Assembly (NCBI GenBank): GCA_021841025.1
Contig: JAKBWA010000043.1
Location: forward strand, 1 to 64,000
DNA from: Bacillota bacterium
GTDB lineage: Bacteria; Bacillota; Sulfobacillia; Sulfobacillales; Sulfobacillaceae
Direction: 5' to 3'
DNA length: 64,000 bases
Below are positions 43,227 through 51,600 of this stretch, in pieces. Every line of letters starts with the position of its first letter. Position 1 is the stretch's first letter. Below the pieces are notes generated by a model that was given only the letters and a program-made list of their open reading frames with translations, was not told the origin of the DNA and made no database searches. A program made the position numbers and the translations under genes.

Positions 43227-44438
43227 TCAATGTGCTCTGCCGTTCAGGATGGTTCGGACAATTTGCACGTAACATTCTTGGGTTCTGTTCAAATTAGCTA
43301 AAGGAAGTTGGGGTGCGATCGAGAGTAATTCGTGCAAAAACGGTTTATAAGAAGGGGGCAGGTGGGGGTACTGCCGGTACAACAGCATCAGATAAGTGGT
43401 CATTGTGAGTAATCCTTCCAGATAATCCTTGCCGTGTTGCAAGGAATTTGAATCGGCCAAACGACTTTGCTTGCGTGAAAGGTCCCATGGCGAACGTTCC
43501 AGAAGATAATAAGCATTAGACACTAAAATTGGAACATCATCGTCCGTCTTGATTCCAACGGTTGTAAATAACATCTCGAGGATGTTATAGAATTCAGTCC
43601 AAAGAACAGCCAACCGTTCTTTTGCTCTATCAGCCCAGCGAGCAGGATTTTGAGGCCATTGCAATAACGGAAGTTCTGCTACTACGGCTTTGGCGTGAGC
43701 ATAGTCAAAACTGGCACCGCCATAATCAATAGGAACGGGAATGCTCTGGCTAAAGAAAAAATCCAGTTCCCGCGACAAGTACGGAAGGCCGTAGATGGAA
43801 GGGGCCCACTCCTCAACATAAGGAATGGGATTAAATTGCCGAGTGCCCGAGTGTTCCCGAAGCAATTGGGAAAGACTAGGAGCCCGGGATGCCAGCAAAT
43901 CATGCAGCAAAATATATCCTTCGGGAAATAACGCATTATGAACTGAGAACAAATATTCCGGATTATACTGGTCTATGATAGCCATAACGGCTTGGGTTTC
44001 CGCAAGCGGAAGACAAAATTCGTAATGGTTGTATTGAATGGGGAAGGTCCATTCGACTTGCCATTTCGGACTGGGGCGAAAAAAGTTCGAAACGAAAAAC
44101 TCGGTGTCAAGAAAGGATAGAGAATTCACCCACCACTCGTGATTAAACTCTGCACCGTCTACATCCCATATGGGGACAAGTAACCATATGCCTTTTGCGT
44201 CATTTTGCTGGCGTTCTTGGGCCATTTTCAATAACGATGGCAAGACAAGACTCATTAGTGGCTCATTAGGGTGCACAAATCCCAAAAACAATGAAGATTC
44301 GGGCATGCCTTTGATGGACAACAAATAGATGGGAGTGCCCAAGCGAGAATAACCTACGACGGAGTATGATGCCATGGGGTTTTCTTGAGCAAACTGTCTG
44401 CACAAATTATCCATCGCCTTCAGTGTTAAGAATGCCAT
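43227..44438 (-). CDS. M14-like zinc carboxypeptidase family protein
   Basis: 403 residues. The N-terminal part reads VVGYSRLGTPIYLLSIKG then FVHPNEP, the H-x-x-E zinc motif of M14 peptidases, and SVHNA provides the third ligand His. The general-base Glu of the C-terminal part is not obvious, so substrate type and activity are uncertain. The C-terminal 130 residues are helical and unlike classic carboxypeptidases. No signal peptide. AAGGAAGG precedes the ATG. It is the second gene of a leftward pair with the diguanylate-cyclase-like gene, 21 nt apart. Confidence 0.7.
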   Translation of the reverse strand: MAFLTLKAMDNLCRQFAQENPMASYSVVGYSRLGTPIYLLSIKGMPESSLFLGFVHPNEPLMSLVLPSLLKMAQERQQNDAKGIWLLVPIWDVDGAEFNHEWWVNSLSFLDTEFFVSNFFRPSPKWQVEWTFPIQYNHYEFCLPLAETQAVMAIIDQYNPEYLFSVHNALFPEGYILLHDLLASRAPSLSQLLREHSGTRQFNPIPYVEEWAPSIYGLPYLSRELDFFFSQSIPVPIDYGGASFDYAHAKAVVAELPLLQWPQNPARWADRAKERLAVLWTEFYNILEMLFTTVGIKTDDDVPILVSNAYYLLERSPWDLSRKQSRLADSNSLQHGKDYLEGLLTMTTYLMLLYRQYPHLPPSYKPFLHELLSIAPQLPLANLNRTQECYVQIVRTILNGRAH

Positions 44439-44459
44439 GGGAGCCTTCCTTACTTTGTG

Positions 44460-45161
44460 TTATTGTTTGGTGGCTTCGTATACACGGCCTTTGCCGGCTC
44501 TTTTGGCTTCGTACAAGGCTCGATCGGCACGTCTGGCCGCATCCCAGACGCTTTCTCCGGGCTGTGCTTGGGCGACACCTGCGGAAAAAGAGAATCCGGC
44601 GACTGAATTGACAGTCGTCGACAGGCATAACCGAAGGACACGGTCCACTGCTATTTGTGCCTCTTCTGCCGTGGTATGAGGGAACCACCAACCGATTTCT
44701 TCGCCGCCCAACCTGCCGATAATGTCGTTGTGGCGGGCTTGCTCACGCAATATGCGCCCCCAAACCTGTAACACGGCGTCGCCTGTGGCGTGACCCCACC
44801 GGTCGTTGTACTGTTTAAAATTATCCAAATCACAGTAAGCCACAGTCCAAGGCCATGATCCGCGGGTACCAGCGCCTTCCTCGGTCATTTCCCAAAAGGG
44901 GGCTGGTCTTACAAGGCCGGTTAACCCATCCAAAGCGGCTCGTTGCTGCCACAAGGGAAGCAATTGGTACCAAACAATCCAGCGGAGGATAATGAAAATG
45001 CCCATGATAAGAAAAAAATCGAGGACAAACGCTATCCATACCGGCCCCCGAAACTGAGGAGGGATTTGTTCTATTCCGCATATGGCCACAATTATTGCGA
45101 TAATATTAAGCGCAATGATACCCACAGCAATCCGGCGGCGAACGGAGCGGGTATGATGCAA
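44460..45161 (-). CDS. Membrane GGDEF-family diguanylate cyclase, GGEEI variant
   Basis: About 233 residues with two TM helices (IAVGIIALNIIAIIVAICG and FVLDFFLIMGIFIILRW) followed by a GGDEF domain: ALDGLTGL, YCDLDNFKQYNDRWGHATGD and the signature GGEEI in place of GGEEF. The metal and GTP residues are kept, so activity is possible though the final aromatic is replaced. The TTG start at 45161 has only a weak SD; AAGGAG lies further upstream before an in-frame ATA, so the true start is unsettled. Linked to the M14-like gene. Its product c-di-GMP could in principle signal to the cellulose-like synthase, whose PilZ domain however looks degenerate. Confidence 0.78.
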   Translation of the reverse strand: MHHTRSVRRRIAVGIIALNIIAIIVAICGIEQIPPQFRGPVWIAFVLDFFLIMGIFIILRWIVWYQLLPLWQQRAALDGLTGLVRPAPFWEMTEEGAGTRGSWPWTVAYCDLDNFKQYNDRWGHATGDAVLQVWGRILREQARHNDIIGRLGGEEIGWWFPHTTAEEAQIAVDRVLRLCLSTTVNSVAGFSFSAGVAQAQPGESVWDAARRADRALYEAKRAGKGRVYEATKQ

Positions 45162-45825
45162 ACGCCACTGACGAACCTGGTTTTGTATGAAAGGGCTCTC
45201 CTTTCTGCCCGTAAATAATATTGTGTCAATACATTCGACAGAAGAAAGAAGAAATCCTGCCTAGGGTAGAGGATTTGACCAGAAATTCATAATGAACAAT
45301 ACAAATGAATAATACTCATGACAGCCTTGAAGTGGACTTTAGTATTACCCCGTCTACGGTCAGCCGACTGTTCCAAGTTTCTAGTCCCAATCAAATAGCG
45401 ACAAAATAGTGTGCGCAATTTGCTCAATCCCCCTTTCCTTAAACAGGTATGGGGTGAGATGTTGTTGTGATATGGTGCGAAGTTTCTGGCCTTGGAACCG
45501 GATGGTTGCTTACTGGGTAAGGTTAAAATTTATAATCTATACAATTCCACTTTCGCTGACAAAAACTAAACCTTTTGGGATCCAATCGAACCGTTGTGGC
45601 ATAGGAGCTTGGCCGGGAACCTCTACTCAGTCTGGTGTGAAGTCGAGAGTCGATGTCAATAGACGCAGGTTGTACGGGTGGGTGGCTGTGGTCTGCTTGG
45701 TGCTATCTGTTGTTGGAGTGCTCAACAAGAACCATCGGTCAGTGGACGGCATGACCAGAAGGCGGACCCATTCCCTTTTCCCCCTCCGCATAATCGGCTA
45801 ACGATCGCGTGGTGGGTACGGCCTC
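45162..45825. other. Gene-poor stretch right of the diguanylate cyclase gene
   Basis: No recognisable gene. The right end probably contains unrecognisable 5' remains of the IS256-type transposase that becomes readable at 45826. Confidence 0.4.
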
Positions 45826-46115
45826 GTGAGGCGCCTGCAACGTGGGGCGACCGTGTCATTAGCATGGCCTTCGTGGCCCGCAATTGGTGTCACCCCGTCG
45901 GGTGAGGACGAGGTCTTGGGCTTTGACATCGGTCTCAGTGAAGAAGCGCCCTTCTGGGCCACATTTCTGGGGGATCTCGCAGCCCGAGACCTCCGTGGAG
46001 TCCCGTGGGTTATTAGCGACGCGAATCCGGGGGCTCCTATCCGCGATTCACCAAGTCCTCCAAGGGGCGAGCTGGCAGCGGTGCCGTGTGCACTTTATGC
46101 GCAATCGGATCAGGC
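45826..46115 (+). pseudogene. IS256-family (Mutator-type) transposase fragment, frameshifted
   Basis: One frame reads AIGVTPSGEDEVLGFDIGLSEE, PFWATFLGDLAARDLRGV and VISDANPG, the catalytic-domain core of IS256 transposases including the second Asp (SDA). The reading continues in another frame near 46040 with IHQVLQGASWQRCRVHFMRN, the next conserved block. Both termini are missing. Confidence 0.8.
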
Positions 46116-46191
46116 CACTGCCTGAGCCCACTGGGCAAGGGTACAGGAAATGGAAGCTTTTACACCGCTTGACAGGACATCATCCGAGTTT

Positions 46192-46707
46192 TCAAGAAGA
46201 AAATCGGGCATCTTCCAACAAAACTTTGCCTTTTTTCAGGATACCCAAATAATACAAAAACCAATATCCGAGGAAGAAAAAGAAGACCGCCATGGTTAAA
46301 GGCCCCTGGGATACCTGGATTGGTCCGGATGGTGGCGCTGACACCTTAAGTGCCAAAACGCTCTGGGTATTAATAATGAGCCGTATCACCGTCACCGCTA
46401 CAACGACGGCTCCAATGTACGGGTTGGTGCGGTAAGTAAGTGTGTCCTGGGCTTTCTCAAAATGGGTGAGCCGCAAACTATAACGCGAAAAAAACCATGC
46501 CGCTGCCACACCCAAAAGGCACCCAGCGTAAAGTAGCCACTCAGGTGTGGAGTTAAGCAAGATCACGATCGCCAAAAGAGCCAAGACTACCATTCGGCCA
46601 ATGAGCATTACCGGCCTCAGGGGTTGGGCAGTCATGGTTCTTCTGGCGCGAAATCCCAGCATTACCGCAATAATTAAGATGACAGGCAACAATTCTTGGA
46701 ACGGCAT
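46192..46707 (-). CDS. Membrane protein resembling CcdC/DUF1453
   Basis: 171 residues with four to five hydrophobic segments. An R.RR near the first loop, RYSLRLTHFEKAQDTLTYRTNPY and a following VIRLIINTQ segment resemble CcdC-like (DUF1453) proteins, whose function is unclear. A G-rich but atypical SD precedes the ATG. The gene lies immediately beside IS256 debris, the 3' end being intact. Assignment is by overall pattern only. Confidence 0.55.
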   Translation of the reverse strand: MPFQELLPVILIIAVMLGFRARRTMTAQPLRPVMLIGRMVVLALLAIVILLNSTPEWLLYAGCLLGVAAAWFFSRYSLRLTHFEKAQDTLTYRTNPYIGAVVVAVTVIRLIINTQSVLALKVSAPPSGPIQVSQGPLTMAVFFFFLGYWFLYYLGILKKGKVLLEDARFSS

Positions 46708-47144
46708 CGGAGTTCCCCCTTGTGCTGGTATCTAACATGGTTCTTCTTGCCCAGTCTTGTGATTGGGGATGAAAGAACTTTTTCTTGTCAATTCTACCAT
46801 GAACATTCTTCGCTCCTGGACTTCTTCACAATTCATCTTAGACGATGTCTAATACGGCTATCCAGAACCATGTTTTGGTCGAAATCTTCAAGCAAAGTAA
46901 GTATCTTTGGGATGAACTCCCTCTCTCGTCCGGAGTACCCAGGGCTGGTTACGAAATCACGACTTTGGGGTTGCTCTATTGATCCCAAATGTTCGCGAGG
47001 CATGACCATTGGCCAAGAAATTCCGGTGTAATTTGATAAAGCAGTGGAAAATTATCGGTATTTGAAATTGTTTGTATTGAGAGGAAAATATTTGGTCTTA
47101 TAATTTAAGTATCCGGGTCGGTTCAATCTAATGGAGGCAATCCC
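46708..47144. other. Divergent spacer upstream of the IclR-type regulator
   Basis: 437 bp without a gene; the only element I can support is the promoter at 47077-47104. Confidence 0.4.
47077..47104 (+). promoter_or_regulatory. Promoter of the IclR-type regulator gene
   Basis: TTGAGA (47077-47082), 16-bp spacer, TATAAT (47099-47104), about 40 bp upstream of the start codon. Confidence 0.6.
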
Positions 47145-47939
47145 ATGAGTGAAGCTTGGACAATTCGAAGTCTTTCTCGAGGTCTTCAGCTATTGGACCT
47201 AATGGCGGAGCAACCGGCGGGGACGACCATCAAATGGCTCAGTTCAGTATCGGGTATTCCCATCAGTACCTGCTACCACCTCGTCAATACTTTAGTGGCG
47301 CGGGGCTATGTTCAAAAGGACCGCACCCGGCAAGTATACACCCTGTCATATAAAGTGTCGTATCTTCATAATCAACTGCACTCAAGCCAGATTGTCCCTC
47401 AGGATCTGAGGACCCTGGCCCAAAACGTCTGCCGCACCGTTAATGAAACCAGCTACGTGGCCAAATGGGAATCGGGAGAGATTGCCATTCACTATATTGC
47501 AGAGGGCGACCAGGCCATAAAAGTGCGGTCCTTGTATGTCGGCTATAGACAACACGCGTTTGTGCATGCCTTAGGCAAAGCCGTTTTAGCTTACGTCTCC
47601 CCTAAGGCGTTTCATACCTACTTTCTTCGCCATCCTCCCGAAGCCCTCACGGCCCGCTCGCGAATTCAATGGGATGAAATTCAGCGCGAGAGGCTTTTAA
47701 CTCGAGATAGGGGATACAGTTTGGATGAAGAGGAATGGGAGGAAGGAATATGCTGTATTGGAGTGCCGATTTTCGATTACACAAGCCAAGTTTGGGGATC
47801 TGTAGCCATATCGCTCCCCCGGCAACGGTATGACCGTTTGCCATCTTCTGTAATTTCCGAATTATGTCGCGAAGCTCAAATCGTATCAAATCGGCTCGGA
47901 TTTCAGAAAGATCATCACAGAAATCGTAATCAGGCATAA
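47145..47939 (+). CDS. IclR-family transcriptional regulator
   Basis: 264 residues. The N-terminal winged helix (SLSRGLQLLDLM, then ISTCYHLVNTLVARGYVQKD) is followed by the IclR effector domain with HALGKAVLAYVSP and RGYSLDEEEWEEGICCIGVPIFD, both typical. Such proteins bind small organic acids and control catabolic operons. GGAGG precedes the ATG. It is directly upstream of and co-oriented with the E1-E2 dehydrogenase genes, which are its likely target; the effector may be a 2-oxoacid, acetoin or a related compound. Confidence 0.88.
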   Translation: MSEAWTIRSLSRGLQLLDLMAEQPAGTTIKWLSSVSGIPISTCYHLVNTLVARGYVQKDRTRQVYTLSYKVSYLHNQLHSSQIVPQDLRTLAQNVCRTVNETSYVAKWESGEIAIHYIAEGDQAIKVRSLYVGYRQHAFVHALGKAVLAYVSPKAFHTYFLRHPPEALTARSRIQWDEIQRERLLTRDRGYSLDEEEWEEGICCIGVPIFDYTSQVWGSVAISLPRQRYDRLPSSVISELCREAQIVSNRLGFQKDHHRNRNQA

Positions 47940-48064
47940 CAATGCCGTTTTTGCCAAGAGGATTATGCCAGTAAAGAATGGCTAAACGGGCATATTCAGA
48001 AGATATTACAGCCAAAGATGGCGCCTGCTGCCCAACCTGGGATTAAATCTGGAGGAGGTGCGTG

Positions 48065-49045
48065 ATGGATAAGCAAGTCAGTATGTATCGAACCATGTGT
48101 CTAATTCGTGCTTATGAAGATAAGCTGGCGGAAATTTATACCGAAGGGAAAACTCCCTTATTCAGTATAGCCGCCGGAACCATTCCCGGTGAAATGCATC
48201 TTGCCGCCGGTCAGGAACCGGTGGCTGTCGGGGTGATCAGCCATCTGGAGCAAGATGACGTGGTTACCGCCCCTCATAGGCCTCATCATTTTGCCATTGC
48301 CAAAGGTGTTGATCTTCGTCTTATGACCGCAGAGATTTTTGGTCGGCAAAGTGGTCTGTCTCGAGGAAAAGGGGGGCATATGCATCTTTTCGATCCTCAG
48401 TCTCACTTTAGCTGTTCCGGAATTGTCGGGGCCGGTTTCCCACCGGCAGTAGGAGCGGCCTTGGCTTTCTCCAAACAAGGCCGGAAGAATGTCGCTGTGG
48501 CTTTTGCTGGCGAAGGAGCGGCGAACCAGGGGACTTTTCACGAAAGTCTCAATTTGGCGGCGTTATGGAAAGTTCCGGTAATTTTTGTGATTGAGGATAA
48601 TCAGTACGCTATTTCGGTGCCGAAAGGACAGTCGACGGCCATCGCCAAAAACAGTGACCGAGCGCAAGCTTACGGAATTCCTGGGGTCTATATCCCCGGC
48701 AATGACGTGCTGGCCATCCATGAAGCCGCAGAAGAGGCAATAAGCCACGCAAGGCAAGGACAAGGACCGACTTTGCTTGAGATTCAAACCACGCGCTTAT
48801 ACGGGCATTTTCAAGGAGATGCTGAAGCCTATCTTCAGAGTGGAGAAAAGGAATCATGGCGGCAACAAGACCCTATTGCGAAATTCCGCACGCATTTATT
48901 GGATCATCACTACTTAACGCCGGAAGAGGATCAGCTTATTCAAAAAGAGATCCAGGGTTTGGTCGATGATGCCGTGAAATTTGCCCGGGAATCCCCGGAA
49001 CCAGATATTCGTGAAGCTTTTCTGGACGTCTTTGCGGAATCTTAA
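48065..49045 (+). CDS. 2-oxoacid/acetoin dehydrogenase E1 component, alpha subunit
   Basis: 326 residues, TPP-dependent E1 alpha. The TPP/Mg motif is GEGAANQGTFHESLNLAALW ending in EDNQYA; SRGKGGHMHLFD and RPHHFAIAKG are the substrate-side blocks of PdhA/AcoA/BkdA proteins. Length and the K-GKGGHMH form are nearest to acetoin dehydrogenase AcoA, but pyruvate or branched-chain substrates cannot be excluded. GGAGG precedes GTG 48062/ATG 48065. First gene of a three-gene set with E1 beta and E2. Confidence 0.88.
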   Translation: MDKQVSMYRTMCLIRAYEDKLAEIYTEGKTPLFSIAAGTIPGEMHLAAGQEPVAVGVISHLEQDDVVTAPHRPHHFAIAKGVDLRLMTAEIFGRQSGLSRGKGGHMHLFDPQSHFSCSGIVGAGFPPAVGAALAFSKQGRKNVAVAFAGEGAANQGTFHESLNLAALWKVPVIFVIEDNQYAISVPKGQSTAIAKNSDRAQAYGIPGVYIPGNDVLAIHEAAEEAISHARQGQGPTLLEIQTTRLYGHFQGDAEAYLQSGEKESWRQQDPIAKFRTHLLDHHYLTPEEDQLIQKEIQGLVDDAVKFARESPEPDIREAFLDVFAES

Positions 49046-49067
49046 CCAGACAGGAGGGAACAGAACA

Positions 49068-50087
49068 ATGGCAACAACAACTCCCGTACGCAAGCTAACA
49101 ATGGCCAGGGCCATTAGCGAAGGTATTGGACAAGAAATGGAACGTGATCCGAATGTTTTGGTCTGGGGAGAAGACGTGGGGGTCTATGGCGGGATTTTTG
49201 GCGCGACCCAAGAACTCTTTCAACGTTTTGGTCCTCAGCGCGTCATCGATACCCCGATTTCTGAAAGCGCCTTCATTGGTGCTGCTATCGGTGCGAGTGC
49301 CGAAGGGTTAAGACCCGTTGTGGAATTGATGTTTGTAGACTTTTTCGGTGTGGCCATGGATCAAATTTATAATCACCTGGCCAAGAATCATTATATGTCC
49401 GGTGGCAGTGTGCGTCATCCGGTGGTGATCATGACGGCGATCGGAGGGGGATATAGTGACGCAGCTCAACATAGTCAGAGTTTATATGGTCTCTTTGCCC
49501 ATCTGCCCGGTCTCAAAGTGGTCGTGCCATCAAACGCCTATGATGCCAAGGGAATGATGATTGCGGCCATTCAAGATGATAATCCGGTTATGTATTTCTT
49601 TCATAAAGGGCTTTTGGGCCTAGGATGGATGCCTTCTGATGATTTGGCCGAAGTGCATGTTCCTGAGGAGTCTTATACCGTTCCCCTGGGACAAGCTCAG
49701 GTGGCGGCTCAGGGATCTGATGTGAGTGTATTTGCTGTTGGGGCTATGGTTCCCAAAGCCATGCGGGCTCGGGAAAATCTCCGCCATCAAGGGATATCGG
49801 TGGAAGTGATTGATTTGAGAACCCTGGTACCTTTGGATCGCCAGAGCATTATTGACAGCGTGAGAAAGACTCACCGGGCTATTATCGTGGATGAAGATTA
49901 CCGATCGTTCGGCATGAGTGCTGAAATCGCGGCGGTCATTGCTGAAGAGGCCTTGGAATACCTGGATACTCCCATCAAGCGACTGGCCGTGCCAGACGTA
50001 CCCATTCCCTATAGCCGGGTATTGGAACAAGCGGTAATCCCGTCAGTAGATCACATCACCGAGGCCATTCGACAACTAACGCGATGA
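49068..50087 (+). CDS. 2-oxoacid/acetoin dehydrogenase E1 component, beta subunit
   Basis: 339 residues. It forms the alpha2beta2 E1 with the preceding product. Family blocks are LVWGEDVGVYGG, DTPISESAFIGAAIGAS, VMYFFHKGL and a C-terminal transketolase domain with EVIDLRTLVPLD and VDEDYRSFGM. AGGAGGG precedes the ATG at 49068; the in-frame extension upstream overlaps E1 alpha and is rejected. Overlaps the E2 start by 4 bp. Confidence 0.9.
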   Translation: MATTTPVRKLTMARAISEGIGQEMERDPNVLVWGEDVGVYGGIFGATQELFQRFGPQRVIDTPISESAFIGAAIGASAEGLRPVVELMFVDFFGVAMDQIYNHLAKNHYMSGGSVRHPVVIMTAIGGGYSDAAQHSQSLYGLFAHLPGLKVVVPSNAYDAKGMMIAAIQDDNPVMYFFHKGLLGLGWMPSDDLAEVHVPEESYTVPLGQAQVAAQGSDVSVFAVGAMVPKAMRARENLRHQGISVEVIDLRTLVPLDRQSIIDSVRKTHRAIIVDEDYRSFGMSAEIAAVIAEEALEYLDTPIKRLAVPDVPIPYSRVLEQAVIPSVDHITEAIRQLTR

Positions 50088-51121
50088 GGAGACTTGAAAA
50101 CGGTATGGATCAGGATTTTGCGTTGCAAGTAGATTTTCAGGGCGAGTCGGATTCACAAGCGGTCCTAGTGCACTGGATATACGAGCCCGGAGCATTTGTT
50201 CGTCAGGGGGAGATTGTGGCCGAAGCCATGGTGGACAAAGTGACATTATCGGTAGAGGCCCCTCAAGCCGGTTATCTTAAACCTCTGGTCGAGGAGAACG
50301 ATACGTTTTCTTCCGGCGCGACCATAGCTTACATTGCCCCAGAAGGATTCTCTTCAACAGCTTCTTCTGCCCCCGGGGAATCCGCGCTTCAAGAACCTTC
50401 CTCAGATACCTTTGTGCCGGCTTCACCCCGGGTCAGAAAATATGCGGCCGACAAACATGTTGATCTCAATGAACTGACCCGTTGGACTGAGCATAGACCT
50501 TTGAGGGTCGAAGACGTGGACGATTTTATGTCGCGCGCAAAAATCTCCCCGCGACAGCCCTATTCAGCATTTCGCCAGCAGTTGATTCGTCACTTGACCG
50601 ATCCCGGTGCGCTTCCAACGACTCTGCATAGGCGAATTCGCCAAGCGTCCTCTTCATTTTCTCCTTTGGTTCAAGTCGCTTGGGGAGTCGACATGGCTCT
50701 TAGGCGTCATCCTGAAATTCACGGCTGGGCTGATGACCAGGGATTTACTCCTGCCTCGGAACTTCGGTTAGGAATTGCTGTGGCGGCTGATGAGGGACTC
50801 ATGGTGCCGGTTGTGGCAGGATCACATGATGGGCCCGGTTGGGACGAGGTCTTAAAGACACTGCATAAGGCTGCGAAAGAAGGAGCCTGGAATCTTGTTG
50901 AGATGTCCCGCCCTTCCTTTATCATCAGCAACTTAGGCCCTTGGGGCATCGAATATTTCACTCCTCGTCTCATGAGCCCAACTGTCGCGATTTTGGGAGT
51001 GGGTCAGAAAGATGCCACAACCATTCCTGTTTCCCTAACCTTCGATCACCGCGCTGTAGATGGTTTGCAGGCTGCGGTTTTCTTGGCCACACTCGACGAA
51101 GTCATGCAGTCATTGGCATGA
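50084..51121 (+). CDS. Dihydrolipoyl acyltransferase (E2) of the dehydrogenase complex
   Basis: 345 residues, shorter than common E2 proteins (about 400 or more). One lipoyl domain carries the lipoylated Lys in EAMVDKVTLSVEAPQAG. A Pro/Ala/Ser linker leads to a peripheral-subunit-binding domain (SPRVRKYAADKHVDLNEL) and the catalytic domain ending in TFDHRAVDG (H-x-x-x-D-G). The ATG at 50084 overlaps the E1 beta stop (ATGA); the ATG at 50105 is an alternative with GAGGAG upstream at long spacing. No E3 (lipoamide dehydrogenase) gene is in the window, so E3 must be shared. Confidence 0.88.
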   Translation: MRRLENGMDQDFALQVDFQGESDSQAVLVHWIYEPGAFVRQGEIVAEAMVDKVTLSVEAPQAGYLKPLVEENDTFSSGATIAYIAPEGFSSTASSAPGESALQEPSSDTFVPASPRVRKYAADKHVDLNELTRWTEHRPLRVEDVDDFMSRAKISPRQPYSAFRQQLIRHLTDPGALPTTLHRRIRQASSSFSPLVQVAWGVDMALRRHPEIHGWADDQGFTPASELRLGIAVAADEGLMVPVVAGSHDGPGWDEVLKTLHKAAKEGAWNLVEMSRPSFIISNLGPWGIEYFTPRLMSPTVAILGVGQKDATTIPVSLTFDHRAVDGLQAAVFLATLDEVMQSLA

Positions 51122-51498
51122 GACATGACTTTTGGTTATGAGTACCGCCGTCAACGAAGTGCTATTAACACATTTGCCCTGCACCGAGTTGGGGAGGGAT
51201 GATGGCGAACATCTTCAGTATATGCCAAAAGAAACAGAACGTTGACCGCAGTTCCCATATGTTCCATTGGGGTTTGAGATGTTTGGGCAATACCCGGACC
51301 ACACGACACGAGGCAAAAAGCAAAGGCAGAACAAACCCAGGACCGGATAGAGACTAAGACGTCCCCGGCCACTAAGTGTGGATGGGCCGTCTTAGTCAAC
51401 CCATCTTCTTCGCCGGGAAAGACGACCGTGTTTTTCCATCTTTATGGCCATTACGTGTCGGCACGTGGATACGCTTGTCTTGGTTTTCATAGGGATTG

Positions 51499-51526
51499 TT
51501 AGACTCACAGATTTTAAATGTATAAT
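51499..51526 (+). promoter_or_regulatory. Promoter of the acyl-CoA synthetase gene
   Basis: TTAGAC (51499-51504), 16-bp spacer, perfect TATAAT (51521-51526). Transcription would begin near 51533, directly before the palindrome. Confidence 0.6.
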
Positions 51527-51541
51527 GAATTTAATAGAATT

Positions 51542-51555
51542 CAACGAATTCGTTG
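51542..51555. promoter_or_regulatory. 14-bp perfect palindrome, probable operator
   Basis: CAACGAATTCGTTG is a perfect palindrome just downstream of the predicted transcription start, where a bound repressor would block elongation. TetR/FadR-like or IclR-type control of a fatty- or organic-acid activating enzyme would be usual. Confidence 0.55.
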
Positions 51556-51600
51556 CAAAATAGTTCTGGACGAATTTTGAGCTTCAGGAGGTGTTGGTAT

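Larger units (their letters stand above)
51122..51600. other. Spacer between E2 and the acyl-CoA synthetase gene
   Basis: Contains the promoter (51499-51526) and palindrome (51542-51555) of the next gene. No gene is visible in the left part. Confidence 0.5.

Noticed and set aside
45409-45801. 130-residue open frame as a gene
   Set aside because: Low-complexity translation without SD or motifs, directly upstream of the IS256 fragment; probably decayed DNA.
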